Translations under genes and position numbers: made by a program
NCBI RefSeq assembly: GCF_042477335.2
Contig: NC_091727.1
Coordinates: 121,551,501-121,615,500 of the forward strand
Length of the DNA: 64,000 bases
Origin: Ovis canadensis
Taxonomy: Eukaryota > Chordata > Mammalia > Artiodactyla > Bovidae
Direction of reading: 5' to 3'
The notes under the pieces: generated by a model
Told to the model about the DNA's origin: nothing
Databases searched by the model: none
Seen by the model: the letters and a program-made list of their open reading frames with translations, nothing else
In this document: piece by piece, positions 12,489 to 22,660 of the stretch
Numbering within the stretch: the stretch's first letter is position 1
Layout: each line of letters opens with the position of its first letter

Positions 12489-12657
12489 TAACAAATCCAT
12501 TAATCCCAAAGTTAATATTTCTTAGCTCAAAAGGGATTTGGAGAAATATAGAACGATTACTATTACTTAAAAGAGACTATTATATAACTAATCTTTAATG
12601 GTGATGTCAGTAAAGCACTATTATGTTCTGTCTTGGTGAGAATCCCTGCTATGATGC
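12489..12657 (-). repeat. Left arm of a 169-bp inverted duplication
   Basis: This segment is the reverse complement of 13,385-13,552. I count about six differences, including one 1-bp indel (about 96% identity). It sits inside the BovB fragment and includes the end of a MIR element whose full copy is at the right arm, so this arm is the copied one. Confidence 0.95.
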
Positions 12658-12780
12658 ATGTATGGCCACCCAAGACGGACAGGTCATGGTGGAGAGTTCT
12701 GACAAAACGTGGTCCACTGGAGAAGGGAATGGCAAACCACTTCAGTATTCTTGCCTTGAGAACCTCTGTGTTGTTTACAT
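12658..12780 (+). mobile_element. BovB LINE 5' region, continuation
   Basis: ATGTATGGCCACCCAAGACG and GGTGGAGAGTTCTGACAAAA resume the BovB sequence interrupted at 12,474 (compare the reverse complement of about 31,440-31,535). Confidence 0.85.
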
Positions 12781-12875
12781 AAAGCAAAAACATTTAAGAT
12801 ATATTTTAAAGGAGGATTTGGAACAGATATTTAAATTGATTTCATGATATCAGGAGCCCCTTTTTTTGGGGGGCG

Positions 12876-12955
12876 GGGGCAAGAATACTGGAGTGGGTTG
12901 CTATTTCCTTCTCCAGGAGATCTTCCCGACCCAGAAATTGAACCCGGGTCTCATA
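12876..12955 (-). mobile_element. Bov-tA SINE fragment
   Basis: Antisense CAAGAATACTGGAGTGGGTT, then CTTCCCGACCCAGAAATTG. The head is lost. Confidence 0.75.
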
Positions 12956-13229
12956 CTAGGAACACAGAGGTCAAAAACCTGGGATTGCATTAGAGACAGT
13001 AAGCAAGAATTGGAATCAAGTTACTGAATCACATAGTGAAAACACAAACGTTAGGAGAGGCAGAAACCTGGGGTGAATCAGTAAGGATGTAACTTCAAGA
13101 GCAACACAGAGGAAAAGGTCTATTAATACTGGTAGCACAGTAGTACAGAGGAATTTAAGAACTGCTGTGCTGATAATTCATCATTCACTTTGCTCAGTGT
13201 TCTACAGGCAAAGTAAACATAAAAAGGGT
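12956..13229. other. Unassigned spacer of the inverted duplication
   Basis: Nothing recognised. Confidence 0.5.
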
Positions 13230-13407
13230 AACAATCATTATAATATATGTGCTTTGTGTAAATATCTCATGTAATCCTCACTAAAGTCTTCTGAGATAGC
13301 TAATAATGTTATGATCCTTGTTTTATAGACAAGAAATCTGAGACTTTGAGAGCTTAAATGACTTGTTTATCTTGCATCTTGTAAGCATCATACCAGGGAT
13401 TCTAACC
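13230..13407 (+). repeat. MIR SINE running into the right inverted arm
   Basis: TTTTATAGACAAGAAATCTG, then ATCATACCAGGGATTCTAAC, are MIR 3' text. Its last part lies inside the right arm of the inverted duplication. Confidence 0.75.
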
Positions 13408-13552
13408 AAGACAGAACATAATAGTGCTTACTGACATCACCATTAAAGATTAGTTATATAATAGTCTCTTTTTAGTAATAGTAATCATTCTATATTTCTC
13501 CAAATCCCTTTTGAGTTAAGAAATATTAACTTTGGGATTAATGGATTTGTTA
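13385..13552 (+). repeat. Right arm (source) of the inverted duplication
   Basis: Reverse complement of 12,489-12,657. It is continuous with a full MIR element on its left, so it is the likely ancestral copy. Confidence 0.95.
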
Positions 13553-13573
13553 GGATTGGTTAAAGCAGTGCAA

Positions 13574-13690
13574 AGGGGGAATTACCTGGTGGTCCAGTAG
13601 TTTGGACTCAGTGCTTTCACTGCCAGGGAACCTGGGTTTAACCCCTGATGGGGGAAGATCCCATCCAGAAAGCTGTGTTTAGTTCAGTCG
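13574..13690 (+). mobile_element. CHR-type SINE
   Basis: AATTACCTGGTGGTCCAGTA head, then GGGAACCTGGGTTTAACCC. 5' part only. Confidence 0.75.
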
Positions 13691-13967
13691 AGACTATACT
13701 CACTCCTCCGATGGTTCCATGCTAGAACAGGGATTTTGGAAGGGACTGAAGATCAGGTTACCACAGAGAGGAAGGCCAAGTAAATTTCTCCTTCTCTCAT
13801 TTCTCTGATTATTTTAGGTGTACTTCTTAGGGCTTTGTCTAATTCAGGAACTTCAGAACTTCATATCACATTCCAGCAGCAGCTGTGGAATAGTTCAGTA
13901 TGATATAAATAATATTTTCAGGGTTTCTAATATATGTCTTTTTAAAAATTTTTTAAAAATCTTAAGT

Positions 13968-14078
13968 GGAGTAGGTTGCCATGCCCTCCTCCAGGCGATC
14001 TTCCCGACCCAGGGATAGAAACCACGTCTCCTGCATTGCAGGGAGATTCTTTACTGCTGAGACACCAGGGAAGCACCC
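13968..14078 (-). mobile_element. Bov-tA SINE fragment
   Basis: Antisense head and part of the monomer: GATCTTCCCGACCCAGGGAT, then CTGAGACACCAGGGAAGC. Confidence 0.8.
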
Positions 14079-14139
14079 CTGATATGTCTTGACGATACTC
14101 AACATTTCACTGTTTCTTCTCTCCTGAGTTTAGTATTTC

Positions 14140-14655
14140 AATTCAGTTCAGTTCAGTTCAGTCGCTCAGTCCTGTCTGACTCATTGCAACCCCATGAATC
14201 GCAGCATGCCAGGCCTCCCTGCCCATCACCAACTCCCGGAGTTCACTCAAACTCATATCCATCCAGTCGGTGATGCCATCCAGCCATCTCATCCTAGGTC
14301 GTCCCCTTCTCCTCCTGCCCACAATCCCTCCCAGCATCAGAGTCTTTTCCAATGAGTCAGCTCTTTACATGAGGTGGCCAAAGTACTGGAGTTTCAGCTT
14401 TAGCATCATTCCTTCCAAAGAAATCCCAGGGCTGATCTCCTTCAGAATGGACTGGTTGGATCTCCTTGCAGTCCAAGGGACTCTCAAGAGTCTTCTCCAA
14501 CACCACAGTTTAAAAGCATCAATTCTTTGGCACTCAGCCTTCTTCGCAGTCCAACTCTCACATCCATACATGACCACAGGAAAAACCATAGCCTTGACTA
14601 GACGGACCTTAGTTGGCAAAGTAATGTCTTGACTGCAGTCACCATCTGCAGTGTT
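14140..14655 (-). mobile_element. BovB LINE 3' fragment
   Basis: Antisense BovB: from the tail (CAGTTCAGTTCAGTTCAG) to RT C-terminal coding text (VMYGCESWTAKKAE on the minus strand). 5'-truncated near CTGCAGTCACCATCTGCAG. Confidence 0.9.
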
Positions 14656-16589
14656 CAGTACTTAACCAATGTTAAATACTAATATTTTCAGGAAACAAAC
14701 TGCAGAGACTCCCTTGGCTTTTTCCTGCATCCTGATCAGAATTTTAACCTAAATTAATATTATAGTTCTGTCTAGTTCATCCCCAAGTTCACTGCCTTCT
14801 TCTAGATTCCAAGATAAAACATCTCACTTTTAATTTATTTATATGCTGATAAGAACATCCTGTAGTCTATCCCAATAATCTTGATCTCTAATAGAAGAAT
14901 TTGGAGCTTTGGACTCTGCCTCTTCTTCTCTATATTATTTATAAATGTTGGGTAACTACCAATTTGCTTGGTTCTCTTGAATACAAATCACATTTGTAGT
15001 TTTCCAGTGCTTTATTCAATAAAGACTGCATATTTTGTTCAAAATTCTTTGTCAAAGAGCTTCAGAATGTGTTATTTTGCCTGATTTTCATGTATATCTA
15101 GCCTACCTTGAAGGCTTCTTGTTTTTTCTACTTAGACTATCTTTTAAATTCTTTGAAAGATTACTTTTCTTCTTAAATTGGTTGTATGAGGCCTTCATCT
15201 CTTGACAGGTATTCTGAGGACATACTTTTCCTGGAGTCCAATACATTGTTTTAAATAATCACTAATTTTTTTATTGCCTAGTTATTAAATGTTCCTTTCC
15301 TAATCTTATCTCTATCTAATGCATTTAGTTTCCCTTTCCATCCTTTTTGATTCTAGGAATTCTCAATTAATACCTAATTTGATTTGTGATGTAAGAAAGA
15401 TGAGATATAAGGTAGAATGTTCTTTTTTGACACCAGTGAGTTTAAATAATTTGATTTCACTTCCTAATTCATTGTGGAGGTCTGATTTTCAGTCCTGGTC
15501 CTTCTGTGGGTCATGCATGTGGCAAATGTGATTTCTTGCACCATAGTTATCTTAGTTAACCTATATGGCCAGAAAGCAATTTAGACAAGTTGTAATTCTT
15601 TCCTGTATTTTTTTCCCCAAAGTAGTGATTTTTGTGGAGCTTTCTCCAAGAAAATGAGACTGTTGATAGATTGTTTAAACTGAAGTGGATGTAAAAGAGA
15701 TGCACAAGATATTCTAATTAATGATAACTGAATATGATCAAGTATTCTGATAGTTTTATTGTGTAACTTTTCTACGAGGGAAAAAGATTTGAATAACTCT
15801 GAGTGGGAGTGGAGGGAAGGCAGTGACCTACCTAAATGGTTGGCTTCAGGTTCCAAGAATGAACTCCGAAAATCCAAGATTGATTAGCTTCCTATCCACA
15901 GCATTAAATCTTCAGAAAGGCTGTATATCAAAAATAAACTTTAAGGTTGTTTGATGATCAGAGTTTTCCATCAGCCATACTAACATGATAAGAAACTCGA
16001 GATATTTTGGAGACCTTGGCAGGACTTCAAAGAGTTATAGAACAGAATGCAGAGAACTTTTCCAAGTTTTGGAAGGCAGCAGTTTGGCTGAGACACACAC
16101 ACACACACTGAAACGAGAGGCTTCCTTGAAAACATTTTAAAAGGCTTTTCTTATTTTGGAATTCTAAATTATGGGAAAATTCATGCAGGCTTAAAAAACA
16201 ATTCTGCACCCATATTCCTCCCCAAAGTTTCTCTCCGTGTTAACACTGCTAAAGGATTCCTGAGGCATTTGCAGTAAGCGTTTCAATCAGGTAGCTGATA
16301 GTCCTTCTAAATGCCGCTTCAAAATATTCTGAAACGAATCTCTTTCATCTCTAATATATTTACTTTTGTTTTGCAGATCTCAAAAGGTGAAGCAACTTAG
16401 AGATCTGGGGTCACATCCTTGACGACCTAGAGTTAAGCTGGTGTCGCTTCCCAAGATTTTGGTACCCAAAGCAGCGGAACCGGGGTTTAGCATCCTTCCT
16501 CTGATAGCACATTTCTTAAAGCAAGCATTCTGCACGTTTGAACAGCGTCTGTTCCATACCCAACACCTCCTCCCAGCCCGCCCCCTGGT
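14656..16589. other. LRCH2 upstream region without recognised repeats
   Basis: About 1.9 kb of AT-rich sequence leads to the CpG island. It has a short (AC)n run at about 16,092-16,109 and chance open frames only. It is the repeat-poor proximal upstream region and may hold regulatory sequence, but I see no specific site. Confidence 0.5.
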
Positions 16590-16635
16590 TGCTTCCCACC
16601 CTCTACCTCGCACCCCCCACCTCCCGCCCCCAGCC

Positions 16636-16645
16636 TGCGCATGCG
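16636..16645. promoter_or_regulatory. NRF1-like binding site
   Basis: The sequence TGCGCATGCG matches the core of the NRF1 consensus (YGCGCAYGCGCR). It lies about 70-80 bp upstream of the LRCH2 start codon inside the CpG island, a usual position for NRF1 in TATA-less promoters. The factor assignment is inferred from the motif only. Confidence 0.6.
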
Positions 16646-16712
16646 TCCTAAGAACCCCCTACACTCGCGGCACAGGCTCAGAGTATTGTCGGGGGCTATT
16701 CTCTCTCCCAGG

Positions 16713-16723
16713 AACATGGCGGC
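16713..16723 (+). promoter_or_regulatory. YY1-like element overlapping the start codon
   Basis: AACATGGCGGC closely matches the YY1 motif AANATGGCGGC, which is often found just downstream of transcription starts in CpG-island genes and can include the start codon. The same bases give a good Kozak context (A at -3, G at +4). Dual use is inferred. Confidence 0.55.
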
Positions 16724-17064
16724 GAGTCAGGGAGGTGGTGGTAACAGTGGGGGCGGCAGTTGTGGTGGAGGTGGAAGTAGCGGTGGCGGTGGTGGGGCCG
16801 GAGGGGGAGGCGGCGGAACCGGAGTGGGAGGCGGCGGCTGCGGCGGGACCCTGGTGGTGCCCATCCCGGTACCGACTCTTTTCGGTCAGCCGTTCCCCAA
16901 CGGGCCGCAGTGGAACCCGGGGAGCCTGCAGCCTCAACACACCGTGAGGAGCCTGGACCGGGCCCTGGAGGAGGCGGGCAACTCCGGCATCCTGAGCCTC
17001 AGCGGTAGGAAGCTCCGAGACTTCCCGGGCAGCGGCTACGACCTGACGGACACCACCCAAGCAG
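16716..17064 (+). CDS. LRCH2: LRCH2 coding exon 1 (residues 1-116 plus first base of codon 117)
   Basis: LRCH2 is a scaffold-type protein with N-terminal leucine-rich repeats and a C-terminal calponin-homology domain; this family is linked to DOCK-type Rho-GEF and cytoskeletal regulation (family knowledge). The ATG at 16,716 opens MAASQGGGG, the start I recognise for mammalian LRCH2. Residues 6-44 are a glycine-rich tract with a few S, N, T, A, V and C. A conserved stretch follows (TLVVPIPVPTLFGQPFPNG, then SLDRALEEA), and the first leucine-rich segment, LSLSGRKLRDFP, lies near residues 95-106. The donor is GCAG/GTGACA and the exon ends in phase 1. An in-frame ATG at 16,641 without an intervening stop would add 25 residues, but its Kozak context is poor. 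Upstream untranslated sequence is unassigned. Confidence 0.95.
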
Positions 17065-17070
17065 GTGACA

Positions 17071-17089
17071 GGGCGGGGAGGGGGAGGGG
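17071..17089 (+). promoter_or_regulatory. G-quadruplex motif just inside intron 1
   Basis: Four G-runs (3, 4, 5 and 4 bases) are separated by single bases, starting 7 nt into the intron after the exon 1 donor, on the transcribed RNA-sense strand. This pattern can form a quadruplex in DNA or in the pre-mRNA. Confidence 0.6.
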
Positions 17090-17290
17090 AAGCGGGGCGA
17101 GGAGGAGGTGGGGGCAGTGGGTTTCTGGGTGGCTGCGTGGCTGCGTTGTTAGACTCCGCTGGTCGGGGCGGGTGCGCGGGGGCGGCGAGACAGTCGCAGC
17201 AGCCAGCTCTGAATGTGAGGGGCAGAGCGGGGAAGTGGCGGCGGGGGGGTGGGCAGGAATGCTGACTGAAGGGTCTGTGGAAACCGGGTG

Positions 17291-18540
17291 GGATGTGAGG
17301 AGTGAAAGAGCATTATTGTTAAAGCGAGTTTCCCCCCTAAAGGGGTGGGGAGGGAGGCATTGACACCTTCCTGAATGCACTTCTTCCAACTCTCGTGAAT
17401 GTTCCGGTCTTTCCTGGAGGAAAAAAAGACAATGCATAAGACCATAATCTATACATATTCTTTAAAGCCATGCGTGCCTGTAAGAATGGTATATCCCTTT
17501 TCCTAGTGCAGCAGCAATATTGCCACGGTTTTTTTCTGTGTTCTTATTTTGTGTGTGTTTTAATCATCCTAGAATAGTCTTGCCTTCTTGTCACGTATGG
17601 CTTTAAATACTGAGATTTGTCATTTTCCTGGTGTTGAGGTAGTGGCGCTTAAATTAGTATTTGCTGCAACGGCAAATTAAATCATCAATCACTTATGTGT
17701 CTGCTTTACTAAGGGAAAGAATCCTTGTTTTGAGTTGTGCTGGAGTCTTAATTTTCATTACAGATGTAACCAAAAATTGTAAGGGCATTTTTGAGAATCA
17801 AAATTAACTCCATTCTTTTTGGAGTTGTGGGTTAACAGTTTATCATTTTGGATGAGAAATTGGCTATTGTAATGTTCTTCATATACTCTCTGGTACTCTT
17901 TGTTGTGGATGGCATTTTTTTGTTATGAACAGTCTCCCCTCTGCCTTATAAGCCAAGGCTGATTATTTTAGGTGTGTTTTGATTTGATGAAGGACTTTTC
18001 ACTTTTCATAATCTTCAAATTTGTTATTTATGTATCTGTTTTCATCTGCTTTGCTGAAAGAAATCGTAGACAAAATGATCTTAATAAATTTAGTGATTTT
18101 GAGGCAATGTAGTAAGTAAATTCACTCATAATGGGAGGTAATAAAAGATCTCTTATTTTCAGAATAACACTGTTTCATTGTATTGTGTTTCTAGGTATTA
18201 AATCAAGATGTGTGTTTGGATGAGGGTGGGGAGAGGAAGAGAACCTAAAATTGAAGCCTCCTATCCAGTTATTCTCTTAGGAGTTATCCTAAGAACCATC
18301 AATGATTTTGTATGTTGGAAAGCATATTTGAGTGTTTACTCTTTCACTCTGAACAGATTTCCTAAACAATATGTTCACATATTCAAGATATATTGGCAAG
18401 ACATTGTACTACTAGGTATGTTCTTCAAAGGCTTCAAGAAAAATGGTTTCAGACTGCATCATTATAGGGATATGTTGTTTTGCTTGTTGTTAGCTATAAA
18501 AGATTTATCTATCTATAGCGCAGAGTTGAAGTATCCTAGG
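17291..18540. other. Intron 1 sequence after the CpG island
   Basis: Unique-looking AT-rich sequence. An open frame at 18,208-18,633 is judged to be chance. No exon signal was recognised. Confidence 0.5.
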
Positions 18541-18840
18541 TTGGCATTCTGGCCTTTCACTGTCTGGCTCCAGTTTATTGTTTCAACCTTAAGTCCTCAA
18601 ATGCTCCTACATAGAACCCTCTGTTCCAAGTAGGTCAGCTCCCAGTTCCTCAAACATAGTTTATGAATTTCGGCCTTATCTTTGTAGAAGATCCATATTC
18701 ATGAGATTTCCTTTTCTCCACCTATTTAATTTTGTTCAAGCCCCAGCTTTTCCAAGATGCTGTCTCCAACTCCCTTAGTCCAGGGCAGTCTTCTGTTTCT
18801 TTGAATTCCCATGGTACTTAATGTCTTTACCACTTACGTG
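18540..18840 (+). repeat. L2-type LINE remnant
   Basis: CTTTCACTGTCTGGCTCCAG, then GTTCAAGCCCCAGCTTTTCC and CCAAGATGCTGTCTCCAACT, are L2 3' region text. Confidence 0.55.
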
Positions 18841-19570
18841 CTAGTGCTGGCTTTATTTTCTTTTTTATGTTTTGCTTTCCCTGGGAAGATGGAAAACTGC
18901 TTACAGTCAGGGAATAAGTAATGCACTTCCTTAGTTTTCTCATTATATACATCTTATATTATACTTAATATTTTTCATAAATATGAGTATCATCTTATGT
19001 GATTATAACCATTGGCTTTTAAGGCTTTAGTTTGTTTTCTGAGGCAAGTTTTAACACAAACCAGAACCGTATTTATTCTTGGTAATATTCATTCATCATA
19101 AATTTTATCAGTGTCTACAGTAACAGAGAACTTTTTAAAATAATTCCACCTCATTTTACTTTAAAAAAAAATTGAATTGGTGTTCCTTGTGGGAACAAGT
19201 GAGAATTTAAATTAGAGATCTGTGGGTGATTCATTTGCCATTCATTTTTGACCAAATTCAACCACAACTACTTAGGGGCAATAATCTTGTATGTAAAGAG
19301 ACTAGTATCCATTATATATAAATGGAATTGAAGAAAAATAGAGCATGTTTGAGATTATACATACATACTTGTATATATACAAACATAAATATGTATATGC
19401 AATATAGTCTCTGCTCAATGAAAACAGTTCTGTTTGTTGTTATTGTTATATTTAAAATGACTCTCAGTGGAATAATGTTTCAGTACCAAATTGATTAGTT
19501 AGACAGCAATGGTTTATTGAGTTGGGAAGAGACTGGAAGAAGGGAAAATAGGTAGGAAACTATTTGTTAA

Positions 19571-19620
19571 TCTAGGTGTGAGGTGGTGAGAATCTAGGTG
19601 TGAGGTGGTGAGAATCTAGG
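19571..19620. repeat. 22-bp tandem duplication
   Basis: Two exact units (start TCTAGGTGTGAGGTGG) plus a 6-bp partial third. Confidence 0.95.
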
Positions 19621-19721
19621 TTAAAACAAAATTGGATTAGAAGGGGAAATTGATACATTTAAAGGAAGGGAGATGGCTCTTCACATTGTTTGCTGTTCCT
19701 TTCCATGTACATAAAAGATGA

Positions 19722-19911
19722 AATAGACCTGTGGCTTTCCACCTTCCCTGCCAGTCTGTGTTTGATACAGGATATGGGATGCTTGGGGCTGGTGCATGGG
19801 GATGATCCAGAGAGATGATATGGGGTGGGAGGTGGGATGTGGCAGATTCATGTCAATGTATGGCAAAACCAATACAATATTGTAAAGTAAAGTTAAAAAA
19901 ATTAAAAAAAA
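19722..19911 (+). mobile_element. Bovine L1 3' end
   Basis: GATGCTTGGGGCTGGTGCAT, GGGAGGTGGGATGTGGCAGA and CAATACAATATTGTAAAGT are the 3' end of young artiodactyl L1. It ends in A-rich sequence with AAAAGAT on both sides. Confidence 0.8.
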
Positions 19912-19957
19912 AGATAGCAAGGGAGTTTTTTTGTTTGCTTGTTTTTTAATCTATGCC

Positions 19958-20000
19958 CGGGCTCCACCCCAGACCAATTAAATCAGTCTCAGGGGCAAAG

Positions 20001-20050
<50 letters not shown>

Positions 20051-20100
20051 GTATTCCCAGGTGATTCTTCTGTGCAGTCAGGGTTGGGAAACTCTAGAAT
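19958..20100 (+). repeat. hAT-Charlie-type DNA repeat (MER20/MER5 group) with (GT)n expansion
   Basis: GGCTCCACCCCAGACC, then AGGTGATTCTTCTGTGCAG flank the GT run. This is the layout of a small non-autonomous hAT element; family name uncertain. Confidence 0.5.
20003..20048. repeat. Microsatellite (GT)23
   Basis: Uninterrupted GT dinucleotides. Confidence 0.98.
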
Positions 20101-21655
20101 TTTTTAGACATTTAAGAAATATTTATTGTTTGAGTGAATGAGAACATTGATAAAAGTTTGGTGACTAACGCAAAGCTAATTGTCAAGAAGGTCAAAACCA
20201 AAGCTAGGAAGGAACTAAATGTTCAAGTTCTAGTTCAGTACTCTTTCTGATAGACTTGTGTAAAGCAGACTCATTTTTTTCATCATATTATGTCTTTAGT
20301 GACTAGGAACTTACAGGAAACTATAGTTTCTCCAGTTCCCTTGAATAACTGTTTTACATTTAACATTGTTGGATAAACTTGTGTTAAAATAATGACTGTA
20401 AAATATGTAGCAGCAAAATCTTAATTTCTCTATTAATAGTCTTCCTGTGAGGGAGTGTGGATTGTATGTAGCTAATGGCAAAGTTTATCTTTGGTATCTT
20501 TTTTATTTCTCTTTGCATTTCTGGTGTCTGTTCTTCTTCACCTGTCCCCTTCCTCCTGCTGCCCTCCTTATTTCTTTTTCCCTCTTCAGCCTCACTCCCT
20601 TTTCTTTGCTAGGATGGAGCTCAACTGCTAATAACTAATTATGGCAGCCTTTCTAGGCGATTAACATTTAAAAGGGAGAGTTTGCCAGTTTACTTGATTC
20701 TCCATTTGGTGGTTTGTGCTCATGACCTTTTTTGAATTGATATGCATTCCAGATACTTCTTAATTAAAATCCTCATGCATATAAAAACAGGAAATCAGGG
20801 ATCTGAAAGTTTCAAGAAAATAGCTAACTCTGGTTGTAATGTCTTATCTTTGCTGGTCTGTGGGTAGACTTGGCAAGACAAAGGGAAACGGCCTAGAAAG
20901 TTTTAGTCTATTTGGATACTGTGATACTTGTTGACTTTAAGAGAGCTTAAAAATGATAATGGGTAATGGCTATGCAAACACATTTGGAAACTTTTCATAT
21001 TTGACTGTCACCAGTACTACAGATAAGTCTCAGTCTATTTGCAGCTGCCCCCTCTGCTTCTTCATAGTTCTTTATGTCCATAAACAATAGGTCTGTGAAA
21101 CAGATTTAGGAATTCTTTACATACATCAGATTGTGTTGTGTCCTGGTGAATCACATGTTTTCCTGTAAACCTGCAGTCAACTCTAGTATTTCCTACATGT
21201 GCTGGTTCACCTCTTCAACTGTGGAGCATGGTGTATTGTATCTGCTTGTAAAATGGAGCCAGTTAAACTTTGCAGCTTCTGATTTTGTTACATAGGTGAA
21301 GGCCATCTAAGTGCATTCGGTGGAATAAGCTTGTGATTTTGTGGCCGGAATCAAATATCTGCCTTGCTTTATGTAATAAATATCTTGCTGAAAAGTTGAA
21401 TATTAAGGACATTTTTGTTAGTTGACTCATATTTTAATTGGTTCAGATTGAATTTGAGTTGCTAAACCTTGCAGTGTTTTATTCAGTGATGAATTCTTCT
21501 AGAGCATAAATACTTGCCCTTTAATTTCTTTCTTTTGCAAGTTCACATTTTAAAATGTTAAAAAAAAAATGAACCAACTCAAAACCCATGGTAAATAAGA
21601 AACACAAAATGAAAAAAAATGTTATCTTAAATCAGAGTGTATGGTTGTCATTAAA
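20101..21655. other. Unique-looking intron 1 sequence
   Basis: No named repeat or gene was recognised over about 1.5 kb. Confidence 0.5.
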
Positions 21656-21880
21656 CTCATACCATTTATACAGCTCCTTGTAAATTCTAAGCACTTTCAT
21701 ATATATTACCCTTTTGTATCCTAATAATAACCCTGTGGGCTTTGTAGAGTGCATAGTAATTACCCTTTGTTGTTGAGAGAGGTTAAGTGATTTGCCCGAA
21801 GTTAAATGGCTAGTATATGGCAGAGTGTGGGTCAGAGGCTAGATTTTCTAAATCTAACACTATTCCAGTGTTATTCCTGT
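21656..21880 (+). repeat. MIR SINE
   Basis: AAATTCTAAGCACTTTCATA, then GAGAGGTTAAGTGATTTGCC, then GGCAGAGTGTGGGTCAGAGG. Confidence 0.8.
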
Positions 21881-22338
21881 TGCAACACTTTTTCTTCTTA
21901 TAACAAAGCTATTAATAAACACTGTGCTAATAAATAGGTGATTTAATCTGAAAGATGAATGCTTATTTAGCTTCATAGACCATATAGTTTCTGTTTATGG
22001 TGCAGTGTGTTTTGTTTTGCACATGATATTTGCATAGCTTGTCTTCATGGTATTGGTTTTACAATAGGTACATTAAGCAAGCTTTTATTAAACTCTAACT
22101 ATGGAAACATGATCCTATAAAGGTTTATAAAATAGGTGCATGTGTACAGTAATATATGTAATTATTAGAAAAGAGATGTAGCAATATTAAAAATATATAT
22201 TTTAATAAATGATACAAATAAGTTATATGGAACTGTGGCATAAGGCTTAACTTTATTGGGAGTTAAGTTAGTTTGAGAAAATTTCCTATAAAGTTAACTC
22301 TTGCTGAATCTTGAGTTAAATGATCACTATGGGATCAG

Positions 22339-22396
22339 CTTCAGTTCAGTTCAGTTGCTAAATTGTGTCCGACTGTTTGCGACCCTATGCATGCCG
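22339..22396 (-). mobile_element. BovB/Bov-A terminal fragment
   Basis: CAGTTCAGTTCAGTTGC through a degraded GTGTCCGACTGTTTGCGACC. Only about 58 bp are kept. Confidence 0.7.
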
Positions 22397-22604
22397 GGTT
22401 GGTTAGGATTAAGCAGAAAGGGACAATTGCAGGCTTTCAGGGGAGAAATTACACCCATATGGCGTTGAGAATGGCATTGCATATTAAGGGCAGATGTTAA
22501 CTGAAAGTTCACTCTGTATTTTCTCAAACATACTTGGAGGCTGAGAGGATGGAATTGGTGGAGAGTTCAGTGTTAAAGTACAAGAAGGGGAGGGAGGATC
22601 TTCA

Positions 22605-22660
22605 TGGACTGGTCGTTAGCAATGGACATGGTCGTTAGCAGTGGACATGGTCGTTAGCAA
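22605..22660. repeat. Three 18-19-bp tandem units
   Basis: TGGACATGGTCGTTAGCAA appears three times with small differences. Confidence 0.95.

Larger units (their letters stand above)
16590..17290 (+). promoter_or_regulatory. LRCH2: CpG-island promoter of LRCH2
   Basis: This is the only long GC-rich, CpG-rich block in an otherwise AT-rich window. It covers the upstream region, coding exon 1 and the start of intron 1. No TATA box is evident just upstream of the ATG, which fits a dispersed CpG-island promoter. An NRF1-like site (16,636-16,645) and a YY1-like site over the ATG lie inside it. The exact transcription start cannot be read from the sequence. Edges are judged by eye. Confidence 0.85.

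Noticed and set aside
16659..17445. Minus-strand open frames across the CpG island
   Set aside because: GC-rich shadow frames of LRCH2 exon 1 and intron 1 with low-complexity Pro/Ala/Thr/Ser content; no independent gene evidence.
18208..18633. 141-codon open frame in intron 1
   Set aside because: No recognisable domain, poor start context, and its end overlaps an L2 remnant; most likely chance.
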